Part shown: positions 26,508 to 35,765 of the stretch, piece by piece
Numbering within the stretch: the first letter of the stretch is position 1
Layout of the letters: the number at the start of each line of letters is the position of its first letter
Origin: an uncultured Gammaproteobacteria bacterium
Lineage (GTDB): Bacteria > Pseudomonadota > Gammaproteobacteria > GCA-001735895
Reading direction: 5' to 3'
Assembly: GCA_947259485.1 (NCBI GenBank)
Contig: CAMYLU010000006.1
Location: 124,001 to 188,000, forward strand
DNA: 64,000 bases
Notes under the pieces: model-generated
What the model was told of the DNA's origin: nothing
The model's database searches: none
The model's input: only the letters and a program-made list of their open reading frames with translations
Program-made: the position numbers and the translations under genes

Positions 26508-26676
26508 CCGTTGTGACCTGTTGCCTGCTGAATCTGGAAAGGCCCTAAGTTAGAGGTTATTGCAGTGTTGGGTCAAGGACTGAAGACTTATTACAGTCGT
26601 GTTACAAATGCTTGCGAAATGTATAAGTTGTAGGCTTAATATCCACTTTTCAGGGTTTCCGTGGTGCCTTTCATAC

Positions 26677-27120
26677 ATGATTAAGAAGATTCTGGTTGCT
26701 ACTGACGCGTCCGCGGCGTCGAGTCGTGCGGTCAGTTTCGCCGCTCGATTATCGGTGCAACACGAAGCAGAACTGCTGATTTTGAACGTGATTCGCGAAA
26801 TGCAATTACCGGAAGAGCTCAAGCAAGCACCCGAGTTCGAAGACTTCCTCAATGCTCGCGATGACCTGATGCGCCAGGCGGCGGACCAAATCCTCAAGAA
26901 CGCCAAACAAAAAGCTAAAAAGGACGGCGCCAAAAACATTCAATCCGCCATCGGCAGCGGTGACCCGGCCACCAGCGTGGCCGGATTTGCCAGGCGTCGC
27001 AATGTCGATTTGATCGTCGTCGGTACCCGCGGTCTCAGCAAAATAAAGGCGGCTTCGATGGGCAGCGTTTCACGAAAATTACTGGATCTTACCGACGTCA
27101 ACTGCCTGGTTATCAGGTAA
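26677..27120 (+). CDS. Universal stress protein, UspA family
   Basis: A 147-residue single-domain Usp protein. It begins KKILVATDASAASSRAV and carries the ATP-binding loop VVGTRGLSKIKAASMGSVSRKLL near the C-terminus. The ATG at 26677 is chosen because the fold begins there. It stands alone between the cyclase promoter and the repeat cluster. Confidence 0.9.
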   Translation: MIKKILVATDASAASSRAVSFAARLSVQHEAELLILNVIREMQLPEELKQAPEFEDFLNARDDLMRQAADQILKNAKQKAKKDGAKNIQSAIGSGDPATSVAGFARRRNVDLIVVGTRGLSKIKAASMGSVSRKLLDLTDVNCLVIR

Positions 27121-27140
27121 TTACGTAATTACGTCCTGGT

Positions 27141-27335
27141 GACAGACTGTCCTCCCGATTACAGACTGTCACCTCGTTAACAGACTGTCATCCCGTGGCC
27201 TGACCGGGCCGCGTAGGTCACGGGATCCAGAGCTAATTGATATCAATTTTTCACAATGGGTCCCGCGGTCAAGCCGCGGGATGACAGACTAAATACCGCG
27301 GGATGACAGACTAATTACCGCGGGATGACAGGTAA
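27141..27335. repeat. Cluster of short palindromic tandem repeats (REP-like)
   Basis: Left block: three copies of ACAGACTGTC at 27142, 27161 and 27180 (19-nt period). Middle: two hairpins, ATCCCGTG/CACGGGAT at 27190-27226 and TCCCGCGG/CCGCGGGA at 27261-27281. Right block: three copies of CCGCGGGATGACAG at 27274, 27296 and 27318 (22-nt period), inverted relative to the left block. The cluster lies between convergent genes, the usual home of REP/BIME elements, and may also end transcription. Confidence 0.85.
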
Positions 27336-27380
27336 AATGCCCTCGCGTTCTCTGCGTCTTTTCGAGAACCTACTTCTGGG

Positions 27381-29747
27381 TTATTCAGGCGGAGGGACGT
27401 CGCGCACCCTGGACTTGGTCGGGTCATAGAACGGAAAGCCAACCACTTTTGCAGGCAAACGCTTCTGCTTACCATCGAGCTTACCGACTTCGACCTCGGT
27501 GCCGAGTTCGCTGTGCTCGACCTGCATTCGGCACAAGGCGAAGTTTTTACGCAGGATCGGTGAACGCACCGCGCTGGTGATTTCGCCAACCTGGTTACGC
27601 CCGATGTTGACGCAATCTCCATTGGCAGCCAGTTCATCGCCGCTGAGCTCAAGCCCGACCAGCACGCGCTGGGGATTTTCCTTACGCTTGATTAGCGATG
27701 CCTTGCCGATGAAATCGTCTTGCTTGGTTTTAAGCGGCACGGTAAAGGGAATTCCGGCTTCAAACGGATCGGTCTGATCGCTGAATTCGTAACCGGCAAA
27801 AATGAGCCCCGCTTCCACGCGCAGCATATCGAGGGCTTCGAGCCCGAGCGGCGTCAGGTCAAAGGCTTTTCCTGCTTCCCAGATCGCGTCCCACACGGCA
27901 GGCGCGTCCTTCGGATGGCAAAACACTTCGTAGCCGAGCTCCCCGGTATACCCTGTGCGCGAAACCACTAACGGAATGCCGTGTTCATCTCCAATGCGCG
28001 CAATCGAGAAACGAAACCATTCAAGCTCTTCGAGCGTGGCCTGGTCCGGTCGGGTCCATATAATCTGTTTTAAAATATCGCGGCTCTTGGGGCCCTGTAC
28101 CTGCAGGTTATGCAGCTGATCGGTCGAGTTACGCACCCAGGCTTCGAGGTCGAGTTTCTGCGCCTGTTCGCGCAGCCAGAGGCCGCTCTCGTCGCTGCCA
28201 CCGATCCAGCGGAAATTATCCTGGCCGAGGCGGAACACGGTGCCGTCATCGATCATGCCCCCGTTTTCGTAACACATGGCGGTGTAAACCACCTGTCCGA
28301 CCGCGAGGCGGCGGATGTTGCGGGTAACGCAGGTTTGCATCAGCAGCTCGGCGTCGGGTCCGAGCACCTCGTATTTGCGCAACGGCGACAGGTCAATGAC
28401 CACCGCGCCTTCACGGCAGGCCCAGTATTCGTCAATGGCGCCATATTTTGTGTAACTGTTGGCGAGCCAGTAGCCCGCATACTCGGTGAAATTGCGGGTA
28501 TGTTCCAGGGTTCGTGAATGAAACCCGGTTTCCTTGGTGAGTTGTTTTTCTGCGTCAGTAGTCATTCTGTAAGCCATCGCTTTGGTAAATGTATTTGTTT
28601 CCGGGTAAATACGCATGTGGATATCGGTCGGGTTCCAACCGTTGGCGGGATCGACATCGCAGGGACAGGCGGAGGTTACGCATATCATATCCTTGAGCGC
28701 GCGCATTAGAACGTAGTCACCGGGACGTGACCAGGGTTCATCGAAATACATCTGGTTGGTGTCATCGATGTTGGTGTTAAAAAACAGGTTGATAGCCATC
28801 CAGCCGGGCCGCGGCTGAATGCCGAATGGTGCGAGCCCGCGGTTGAAGTTGTCCGAGCAATTGACATGTCCGGGGTAGCCTAGTTCTTCGTAGTACTTTG
28901 CAGTACAGGCGGTACCGAAACTGTCGTGACGCCCGCAGGTATCACGCACCAGTTCAATCATCGGTTCAAAATCCTGGGTGTAAAACTTGGCCAGCAATCC
29001 CGGTGCCGGGTAGGATGCGCCGACCACATGACGGGTACTGGTGGCATCGATGCAACGCTCGAGCCCCTTGTCCAGCGCGGCGACATCAAAACACTGAAAA
29101 TCGGAACACTCGCGACCCTCGACGTCGATGATCTGGATATACTGCCCGGCCTTGACCTCGTAGGCGAACGCTGTACGCGCCTCGATGCGTTGATCCTGTA
29201 ACGGATCGGCAAGCGGATCCGGCAGGTGAACTCGGCGTTCGGCGGAATTGAGTGCCTGGCGGTAAACGAATATAGTCAAGTCGGTAATGGTGTCTTGTTG
29301 GTCAACCAGCATCGGTTCACCGGGTGCGGCGACGATACAGGTCACGGCTTCGTTCGCGCTGAAGCTGATCGAGTCACCCGCGCGCGACTCCTTGCTGAAG
29401 ATGCTGGTGCTTTGCGCTCGGTCGAGCGAGATACCGCGAAACTTCAGGGTGCGGGCGAGTTTGATAGCACTTGCATCGCTACCGCCCAGGATAGTCTTGA
29501 AACCCTCAGCCTTGCCATCGGCTTGCGCACCGATCAACTGCATATCGCTGTTTCCGCGTGCGTCGAAGACCGTAATCTCACCAACCTGCATACCCTCGGG
29601 ATTGACCACCTCGACGCGGTCGCCACCGAATAGTTCGAGGGCTGTGATTCCGCCCGCCCTGACAACGTAGCGTTCGGTATCAGGGGGCAGGGAATTCAAC
29701 CCGGGTTCAAGCACGCGAACCGGGGAGACGAATAAAGGTGCGCTCAT
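27381..29747 (-). CDS. tdm: Trimethylamine N-oxide demethylase Tdm
   Basis: A 788-residue cytoplasmic enzyme that splits TMAO into dimethylamine and formaldehyde and passes the C1 unit toward tetrahydrofolate. Residues about 20-390 are a DUF1989-type module, and residues about 405-780 a GcvT-like folate-binding module (FTEYAGYWLANS, GPKSRDILKQI, SRTGYTGELGYEVF). Cys281, Cys361 and Cys363 (the CPC pair) are placed like the three-cysteine zinc site I recall from Methylocella Tdm. This domain fusion is diagnostic of Tdm. It lies 10 nt behind a GntR regulator gene on the same strand; tmm is 10 kb away. Confidence 0.9.
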   Translation of the reverse strand: MSAPLFVSPVRVLEPGLNSLPPDTERYVVRAGGITALELFGGDRVEVVNPEGMQVGEITVFDARGNSDMQLIGAQADGKAEGFKTILGGSDASAIKLARTLKFRGISLDRAQSTSIFSKESRAGDSISFSANEAVTCIVAAPGEPMLVDQQDTITDLTIFVYRQALNSAERRVHLPDPLADPLQDQRIEARTAFAYEVKAGQYIQIIDVEGRECSDFQCFDVAALDKGLERCIDATSTRHVVGASYPAPGLLAKFYTQDFEPMIELVRDTCGRHDSFGTACTAKYYEELGYPGHVNCSDNFNRGLAPFGIQPRPGWMAINLFFNTNIDDTNQMYFDEPWSRPGDYVLMRALKDMICVTSACPCDVDPANGWNPTDIHMRIYPETNTFTKAMAYRMTTDAEKQLTKETGFHSRTLEHTRNFTEYAGYWLANSYTKYGAIDEYWACREGAVVIDLSPLRKYEVLGPDAELLMQTCVTRNIRRLAVGQVVYTAMCYENGGMIDDGTVFRLGQDNFRWIGGSDESGLWLREQAQKLDLEAWVRNSTDQLHNLQVQGPKSRDILKQIIWTRPDQATLEELEWFRFSIARIGDEHGIPLVVSRTGYTGELGYEVFCHPKDAPAVWDAIWEAGKAFDLTPLGLEALDMLRVEAGLIFAGYEFSDQTDPFEAGIPFTVPLKTKQDDFIGKASLIKRKENPQRVLVGLELSGDELAANGDCVNIGRNQVGEITSAVRSPILRKNFALCRMQVEHSELGTEVEVGKLDGKQKRLPAKVVGFPFYDPTKSRVRDVPPPE

Positions 29748-29757
29748 AGATTAAACC

Positions 29758-30501
29758 TTAATCAGTTGCGAGCAAGTCGTCATGGACGCCGTATAGATGT
29801 TGCTTGATGAGTTTTGTCGCCCCGGGTGTATCGCGCGCCGCGATCGCTTCGTACAGGAGGCGATGCTGGTTGTTATAGTAATTAATGCGATCGGGGGTTA
29901 ACAGTTTCGCCTTCATCGTGCGCCATTGCGAATTTTGTCGTACCTCGCTGATCCGCTCGTAAAGCCAATATAACAATTTGTTCCTGGAGCAATGCGCCAA
30001 CGCCATGTGAAACGCAGTATCCGCACGTGCAAATTTCTCCGGGTCTCCACCACAATCTTCGCAAAGTCGCAGCGCATTGCGTAATTGCTCGAGGTCCTGG
30101 GAACTGGCGTTGGCAATTGCCAGCCTGACCATCTGTGGCTCGATTGCAATCCGAACTTCGTTCATCTCCACGGGGCTGGTTAACTTGGAGATTTCCTGCT
30201 GATTGGTGGTTTCCTTATGCGATACATAGGTTCCGCTGCCGATCTGGCGCGTGACCAGGTGCTGGTCTTCGAGTATTTTTAGGACCGAGCGAATCGTGCC
30301 GCGTGACACGCCAAATTCCTCGGCCAGGTTTCGTTCTGCTGGCAGACGCTCTTCGTAAGCAAATTCGCCCTCGAGAATGCGGCGTCGAAGCTGGGCGGCG
30401 ACGCCGCTGGTGGTAACGCCAACGCGATTGCTACCCATTTTAGGGGATGGCCCGGAATCGAGATCCGTTGCAATTTGCATGCTGCTGTCGACCGATTTCA
30501 C
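29758..30501 (-). CDS. GntR-family (FCD) transcriptional regulator
   Basis: A 247-residue repressor-type protein. A winged helix at about residues 33-100 (VAAQLRRRILEGEFAYEERLPAERNLAEEFGVSRGTIRSVLKILED) is followed by an all-helical FCD ligand domain with its metal-binding D and H residues (DTAFHMALAHCSRN, HRLLYEAI, KQHL). It is upstream of tdm in the same operon and divergent from the ligase/synthase operon, so it probably controls both. The ligand may be TMAO, an amine or a product. Confidence 0.92.
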   Translation of the reverse strand: MKSVDSSMQIATDLDSGPSPKMGSNRVGVTTSGVAAQLRRRILEGEFAYEERLPAERNLAEEFGVSRGTIRSVLKILEDQHLVTRQIGSGTYVSHKETTNQQEISKLTSPVEMNEVRIAIEPQMVRLAIANASSQDLEQLRNALRLCEDCGGDPEKFARADTAFHMALAHCSRNKLLYWLYERISEVRQNSQWRTMKAKLLTPDRINYYNNQHRLLYEAIAARDTPGATKLIKQHLYGVHDDLLATD

Positions 30502-30529
30502 GTCCCGCGGCTCCTCAGGGCCCAGTAAT

Positions 30530-30558
30530 ATTATGGTACTCTAAATTGGTACAATAAT
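30530..30558. promoter_or_regulatory. Inverted repeat upstream of gntR-tdm, likely operator
   Basis: ATTATGGTAC and GTACAATAAT are 10-nt arms with 9 of 10 positions matching as an inverted repeat, spaced by 9 nt, 29-57 nt upstream of the gntR start. This fits autoregulation by a GntR protein. Confidence 0.45.
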
Positions 30559-30809
30559 GCTCCAAATCAGGGCCTAAATCAAGCGCTATTTGAACCCTGT
30601 ATTGATCACATCTGGGGCCGAGTCGACAAAATTGGCCTCAAACAGACAACTCCCATTAGCGTCTGAAGCGATATCGAATATACCTGGGTTCATAATAAAA
30701 AATAATCATAACTAATTGAAATAATTAAAGTTAATTGTTAGCATAAACAAAAATGTAGCTCGCCAAATCCGGTTTGAAGAACTGGTTTTTATTACTGTTT
30801 TATACCTAT

Positions 30810-30822
30810 CCAATTAAATTGG
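30810..30822. promoter_or_regulatory. Perfect palindrome upstream of the ligase operon
   Basis: CCAATT-A-AATTGG is a perfect 6-bp inverted repeat 232 nt upstream of the glutamine-synthetase-like gene. Its right arm continues as AATTGGTCC, similar to AATTGGTAC next to gntR. Confidence 0.35.
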
Positions 30823-31053
30823 TCCATTCATAACGCTATTTTTTACAGGAATTGTCCAAAAAAACGCGCTTTAGGTCTTGTCTTGTGCAACCTGATAGGT
30901 ATAACATGACGGCCTGTCTGTTGCGCCCAAATTGCAGGCTGGGCAACGCTACGATGCGTTTTCCGATGAAAAACCTAGTTAAAAAATTCGGATGAATTCA
31001 TCTGTAGCAGCGAAGAATTGAAGCGTTTAAGTCTTTAACCGTTGGAGGGTAAT

Positions 31054-32523
31054 ATGACCGATTTACAAGCACACGTGGAAGCGCCGGGACGCGCTGAACT
31101 GGTAAAGCAGGTAAGCGAAAAAATCAAGGAAACTGGTGTCGACTACATTTACTACCAGTTTATTTCTGTAACCGGGCGCATTGTCGGTAAGGGTATTCCA
31201 GCCATGCACTGGGAACGTCTCGCTGAGAAAGGTTTCCAGCTAGTATACGGTTCGACGGCTAACCTGTTTGTCGACCGACACGGTGATTACATTGGTTACG
31301 GCCCTGAATCATCAGAACTGGTCGGCATCCCCGATCCTGAAACTTTTTGCCAATTGCCCTGGGACAAGCGTATCGGTCGCGTATTCTGTACCCTGTTCCG
31401 TAACCGCGAAGAACGCGAGAATCCGGGAGGCGCGTTGACCTCAGATTGCCGCGGTAACCTGCGTCGTATCCACAATGAATTCCAGGACAAGCATGGCCTC
31501 GACATGCGCTGCGGCACCGAGCCGGAAATGATGTGGTTGAAGCGCGGTGAGGATGGCAAGATGAGCGGTGGTGTGACCAAGCCAAACTGCTACCACATCG
31601 ACCAGTTCGAAGAACTGCGCCCTTCATTCATGAAAGTTATCGAGTACTCCATTCAAATGGGTCTCGATATCATCCAGGGTGACCACGAGGACGCTCCCGG
31701 CCAGCTCGAGCTGAATACCCAGTTCGACGATGTACTGCGTAACGCGGACCGCTTGACTACCTACCGCCAGATTTGCGCCCAGGTTGCGCGCGAAGACAAC
31801 CTGATCGCCTGCTTCATGTCTAAGCCATTCATGGGCGTATCAGCGTCGGGCTGTCACCACAACATGTCGCTGTGGCGTGGGGGTGAAGACGTGGTTAACA
31901 AGCTGGGTATGGAAACACTGCCGGGTATGGAAGGTGCTTTCAGCTACCGTGTCGGTGGTGAAAATACATTCATGCCTGATCCGTCGATCGATGAACGTGC
32001 ACCAGGCCCGATCGGGTTGCAATCGATCGGTGGCGTGATCAAGCATCTCGGGGCGTTAACCTCGATCGGTTCTTCAACGGTGAACTCTTACCGTCGTCTC
32101 TGGGATACGGGTTTCTGGGCACCGATCTTTGCTGACTGGGGTTACCAGAACCGTACCTGTGCATTACGCGTGTCAGCACCAGGCCGTTTTGAATACCGTT
32201 CGGTCGATTCGATGGTGAATCCTTACCTGATGGGTGCTGCGCTGTTGAAGGCCTTCGATGATGGTATCGACAATGACCTCGATCCAGGCGAGGCGGAAGA
32301 GCGCAATATTTACGAAGCGATCGATGCGGGTAAGGATGTCAAGAAGTTGCCGATGTCCCTGGGCGAAGCTCTCGATGAACTGCGCGCCGATGAAGTTATC
32401 AAGTCAGCCATGCCGGATGAAATGTTCAAAGTTTTCGAGCATTACAAACGTGACGAGTGGGAGCGTTTTAATCACACCGTTACTGATTGGGATGTCGAAA
32501 CTTATCTCGACTGTCTGCCATAG
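31054..32523 (+). CDS. Glutamine-synthetase-family ligase (GmaS-like, module A)
   Basis: A 489-residue member of the glutamine synthetase fold. Metal and ATP-site blocks are present (CGTEPEMMWL, GDHEDAPGQLELNTQFDDVLRNADRLTTYR, GCHHNMSLW, STVNSYRR, NRTCALRVSAPGRFEYRSVDSMVNPYLMGAALLKAF). It differs from GlnA (shorter ends, altered loops) and is also distant from the second ligase in this window. Because it heads an operon with three split glutamate-synthase-like subunits next to tdm, a gamma-glutamylamide ligase acting on methylamine or a related amine is likely; an ordinary alternative glutamine synthetase is the alternative. ATG 31054 has GGAGGGT upstream. Confidence 0.75.
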   Translation: MTDLQAHVEAPGRAELVKQVSEKIKETGVDYIYYQFISVTGRIVGKGIPAMHWERLAEKGFQLVYGSTANLFVDRHGDYIGYGPESSELVGIPDPETFCQLPWDKRIGRVFCTLFRNREERENPGGALTSDCRGNLRRIHNEFQDKHGLDMRCGTEPEMMWLKRGEDGKMSGGVTKPNCYHIDQFEELRPSFMKVIEYSIQMGLDIIQGDHEDAPGQLELNTQFDDVLRNADRLTTYRQICAQVAREDNLIACFMSKPFMGVSASGCHHNMSLWRGGEDVVNKLGMETLPGMEGAFSYRVGGENTFMPDPSIDERAPGPIGLQSIGGVIKHLGALTSIGSSTVNSYRRLWDTGFWAPIFADWGYQNRTCALRVSAPGRFEYRSVDSMVNPYLMGAALLKAFDDGIDNDLDPGEAEERNIYEAIDAGKDVKKLPMSLGEALDELRADEVIKSAMPDEMFKVFEHYKRDEWERFNHTVTDWDVETYLDCLP

Positions 32524-32539
32524 GCTTGTTTTAAATTTT

Positions 32540-32566
32540 CCCGGTGCGGGCATTGTCTGCACCGGG
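32540..32566 (+). other. Intercistronic hairpin
   Basis: CCCGGTGC and GCACCGGG form a perfect 8-bp stem with an 11-nt loop in the 99-nt gap between the ligase and the amidotransferase subunit. No T run follows, so it is more likely an RNA-processing or stability hairpin that sets unequal expression than a terminator. Confidence 0.5.
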
Positions 32567-32622
32567 ATCAAAAATTAAGGCTGCCGCGGCAGTCAAATCT
32601 TTAACTCCAAGAGGATAATCGT

Positions 32623-33561
32623 ATGTGTGGTATTGCTGGACTTATCTGGAAAGGCGGCGTCACCAGTGATATCGGGACCGAGATGACCCAGATGCTTCAG
32701 GCGCTGAAGCACCGTGGCCCGGACTCTACCGGTTTTGCGCTCTATGGCAAGGGTGATGAAGGCGTGCACGTGTTGCGCTTTAAAGTTGCCGAGCAGGAAG
32801 AAATGAAAACGGGCTTCGATATTCATCGCCTGGTGGTCGAACGTAAGGCCGCGGTTGATGCCCGCCTCGCGGAAATGGGCGCTGAGGTCATCGAAACAGA
32901 AGACGCGACTGAGTATGCGTTTCGTTATCACTTTAAATTCGACGGTGATCTGAAGCGGTTAATCGATTTCATCGAAGACCTCGATGGTGTCGAAATCCTG
33001 TCCGTCGGAAAAGCGCTGGAATTGATCAAGGATCTTGGCGATGCGACAGTGGTCTCTGACCAGTACGGCTTGAAAGGCTTTATCGGTACCCATGCGATAG
33101 GTCACACGCGGATGGCGACCGAGTCAGACGTCGATATCCGTTCCGCGCACCCTTACTGGGCTTATCCCTTCAACGATGTATCGGTGGTACACAATGGCCA
33201 GCTGACCAATTACTGGACCATGCGCCGCGATCTCGAACGTAGAGGCCATCGCTTCATGTCGAACTGTGACTCGGAACTGATCGCGGTTTATATCGCCGAT
33301 CAAATCGACCGTGGTGACGAACTCGAAGGTGCGATGCAGAGGACGATTGATGTCATCGATGGCGTGTTCACCTACCTGGTGGCAACCGGTAACCAGCTTG
33401 GTATGGCCAAGGATGTGATGGGTGCCAAACCCATGGTGCTCTACGAGAGCGATGAATTTGTAGGGCTGGCTTCGGAAGAAGTCGCCATCCGCAGTATTTT
33501 CCCACGTGAAATTGACACCTGGGACCCTTATCAAGGGGAGGTCAAAGTATGGGCAGCGTAA
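32623..33561 (+). CDS. Class II glutamine amidotransferase subunit (MgsA-like, module A)
   Basis: A 312-residue Ntn-hydrolase. The nucleophile is Cys2 (MCGIAGLIWKGG), exposed after loss of Met; RGPDST, HTRMATESDV, VVHNGQLTNY and NCDSELIA are standard amidotransferase blocks. About 90 residues between positions 50 and 140 are extra compared with short family members. It would release ammonia or methylamine from glutamine or gamma-glutamylmethylamide. Its stop overlaps the next gene by 13 nt. Confidence 0.85.
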   Translation: MCGIAGLIWKGGVTSDIGTEMTQMLQALKHRGPDSTGFALYGKGDEGVHVLRFKVAEQEEMKTGFDIHRLVVERKAAVDARLAEMGAEVIETEDATEYAFRYHFKFDGDLKRLIDFIEDLDGVEILSVGKALELIKDLGDATVVSDQYGLKGFIGTHAIGHTRMATESDVDIRSAHPYWAYPFNDVSVVHNGQLTNYWTMRRDLERRGHRFMSNCDSELIAVYIADQIDRGDELEGAMQRTIDVIDGVFTYLVATGNQLGMAKDVMGAKPMVLYESDEFVGLASEEVAIRSIFPREIDTWDPYQGEVKVWAA

Positions 33562-34385
33562 CAACATCCCATGACATGGGGCTGCATGAAGAGCAGCTCG
33601 CGGGTCGAACCCAGCAGCGTTTTTTCTCGGCTACCGAGGAAGAGAATTTCACCTATCCATGGGCCTATGAAGTTGATTTTGAGAAATCGGCAGAGTTCGA
33701 TGCCGCGGACCTGGAAATTGCCGAAATCAATATCGCGATTCGTGACTTGATGAAATCGGGGCACGGTACGATTACCGTGAAAAATCCGCGCGCCAAGCAC
33801 TCGCTCGGGGTAGGGATTCTGAATCGTCTGAACCTGAATTTCGAAGGTAGTCTCGGCTACTTTGGCTGCGGTCTGATCGATGGCCCCAATATCCATATCA
33901 GTGGCCGGGTCGGCTGGTCATGTGCAGAAAACATGATGGCGGGCAAGGTGGTGATCGAAAAGAACGCGGGCTCACTGTTCGGTGCTGCGATTCGTGGCGG
34001 CGACCTGGTTTGCAAGGGGCAGGCGGGTGCGCGTGTCGGTATCGACCAGAAGGGTGGCACCATTATTGTGGGTGACAGTGTCGGTGCCTTTACCGGCTTC
34101 ATGATGCAACGGGGTCGCATGATTATTCTCGGCGACGCTGGCGATAATCTCGGCGATTCGATGTATGACGGTACCATTTACGTGGGCGGCAAAATTGCCA
34201 GCCTCGGTGTCGACTGTGTCGAAACCGAAATGACCGACCTCGACAAGCGTTACCTCGAAGGCAAGTTGTCGCAGTATGACATGTCGGCGCCAAACGGCAT
34301 CGACAGCATGATCAAGCTGACTTCCGGCAAGCAATTGTGGAACTACGATAACCTCGAACCTACAGAGAAGAAACTGGTGCTCTAG
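33549..34385 (+). CDS. GXGXG-domain subunit of split glutamate synthase (MgsB-like, module A)
   Basis: A 278-residue right-handed beta-helix protein equal to the C-terminal GXGXG domain of glutamate synthase. Glycine-rich turns repeat (GRVGWSCAENMMAGKVVIEK, GAAIRGGDLVCKGQAGARVG, GGTIIVGDSVGAFTGFMMQRG, ILGDAGDNLGDSMYDGTIYVGG). It is a structural subunit between the amidotransferase and the FMN subunit. ATG 33549 lies inside the end of the preceding gene with GGGAGG 7 nt upstream, so translation is coupled. Confidence 0.85.
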   Translation: MGSVTTSHDMGLHEEQLAGRTQQRFFSATEEENFTYPWAYEVDFEKSAEFDAADLEIAEINIAIRDLMKSGHGTITVKNPRAKHSLGVGILNRLNLNFEGSLGYFGCGLIDGPNIHISGRVGWSCAENMMAGKVVIEKNAGSLFGAAIRGGDLVCKGQAGARVGIDQKGGTIIVGDSVGAFTGFMMQRGRMIILGDAGDNLGDSMYDGTIYVGGKIASLGVDCVETEMTDLDKRYLEGKLSQYDMSAPNGIDSMIKLTSGKQLWNYDNLEPTEKKLVL

Positions 34386-34412
34386 GCACGAGCTTTATCT
34401 TGGAGAATTAAG

Positions 34413-35753
34413 ATGTCTGATAAAAAAATAGATCCATACCACCTGGGGAACAGTTTCATCTTCCCACCCGAGGTGATGAACGATATTCACATCAAGGCGG
34501 AGCTCGGTCGCTACCGCATGCGCGGTTTCTCGCTGTTCAAGAAGATTCCGACCTGGGACGACCTGACTTTCATGCCGGGCACCCTGACGCGTTTCGTTAT
34601 CGAGGGCTACCGTGAAAAGTGCCTGACCAAGACCGTCATTGGCCCCAATGCCAAGGTGCCGCTGGAGCTTGATATTCCGGTTTACATCACGGGTATGTCT
34701 TTCGGTGCCTTGAGCTACGAGGCCAAGACCGCGTTGGCACGCGGTGCCACCATGGCGGGCACCGCGACCTGTTCCGGTGAAGGCGGCATGATCCCGGACG
34801 AACGTCGTTACTCGTCCAAGTGGTTTTACCAGTGTATCCAGTCGCGCTACGGCTTTAATCCAAACCACCTGCGCCTTGCTGATGCCGTAGAATTCTTCAT
34901 CGGCCAGGGCTGTAAGGTAGGTCTCGGCGGTCACCTGATGGGTCAGAAGGTAACCGACCAGGTAGCTGAAATGCGCTCGTTACCTGCCGGTATCGACCAG
35001 CGTTCACCGGCACGTCATCCTGACTGGATGGGACCGGATGACCTGGCACTGAAAATCCAGGAAGTTCGCGAAGCCACCGATGGTCAGATTCCGATTCAGT
35101 TGAAACTGGGTGCCGCGCGCGTCTACGACGATGTACGCATGGCCGCCAAGACTGGACCCGATTCGATCTATATCGACGGTATGGAAGGTGGTACCGGTGC
35201 CGGTCCGCACCTTGCGACCGAAGATACCGGTGTTCCCGGTATCGCGGCGATCCGCCAGGCGCGCCAGGCGCTCGACGATGTCGGCATGTCGGGTGAAATT
35301 ACCCTGGTTTATGCGGGTGGTATCCGTAACGGTGCTGACCTCGCTAAAGCGATTGCACTGGGTGCGGACGCGGTCGCAATAGGTCATTCTTCGCTGATTG
35401 CGCTGAACTGCAACAAGGATATTCCGGAAGCCGATTTCCCGACTGAAATGGGCGTGGAGGCCGGCTACTGCTATCACTGCCATACCGGTCGTTGCCCGGT
35501 CGGAATCGCAACCCAGGACCCGATCCTGCGTCAGCGCCTGGATCCCGACGCGGCCGCGGAGCGTGTTTACAACTTCCTGCATACGCTCACCATCGAAGCA
35601 CAACTGTTCGCGCGCGCATGCGGCAAGACCAACATTCACTCGCTGGAGCCGGAAGACCTGGCGGCACTGACGATGGAAGCCTCGGCCTGTGCGCAGGTAC
35701 CGATGGCTGGAACCCAACACACCGTCGGTCGTCCCGACATGACACGTTTCTAG
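34413..35753 (+). CDS. FMN-binding synthase subunit (MgsC-like, module A)
   Basis: A 446-residue TIM-barrel equal to the central FMN and Fe-S domain of glutamate synthase. FMN-site blocks are GMSFGALSYEAKTALARGA, KLGAARVYDDVRMA, DGMEGGTGAGPHLATED and YAGGIRNGADLAKAIALGADAVAIG; cysteines for the cluster are in YCYHCHTGRCPVG. It would reduce the imine of 2-oxoglutarate with ammonia or methylamine, giving glutamate or N-methylglutamate. It is 27 nt behind the GXGXG gene. Confidence 0.88.
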   Translation: MSDKKIDPYHLGNSFIFPPEVMNDIHIKAELGRYRMRGFSLFKKIPTWDDLTFMPGTLTRFVIEGYREKCLTKTVIGPNAKVPLELDIPVYITGMSFGALSYEAKTALARGATMAGTATCSGEGGMIPDERRYSSKWFYQCIQSRYGFNPNHLRLADAVEFFIGQGCKVGLGGHLMGQKVTDQVAEMRSLPAGIDQRSPARHPDWMGPDDLALKIQEVREATDGQIPIQLKLGAARVYDDVRMAAKTGPDSIYIDGMEGGTGAGPHLATEDTGVPGIAAIRQARQALDDVGMSGEITLVYAGGIRNGADLAKAIALGADAVAIGHSSLIALNCNKDIPEADFPTEMGVEAGYCYHCHTGRCPVGIATQDPILRQRLDPDAAAERVYNFLHTLTIEAQLFARACGKTNIHSLEPEDLAALTMEASACAQVPMAGTQHTVGRPDMTRF

Positions 35754-35765
35754 GAGGAAGCAGTA

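Larger units (their letters stand above)
30502..31053. other. Divergent regulatory region, 552 nt
   Basis: Spacer between gntR-tdm and the glutamine-synthetase-like operon. It is A/T-rich and contains two inverted repeats listed separately. Both carry AAATTGGT followed by A or C and C (30543 and 30816), so the same regulator may bind both. I see no gene inside. Confidence 0.5.

Noticed and set aside
27141-27335. CRISPR array reading of the repeat cluster
   Set aside because: Units are tandem with no unique 30-nt-class spacers, the periods are 19 and 22 nt, and no cas genes are near.
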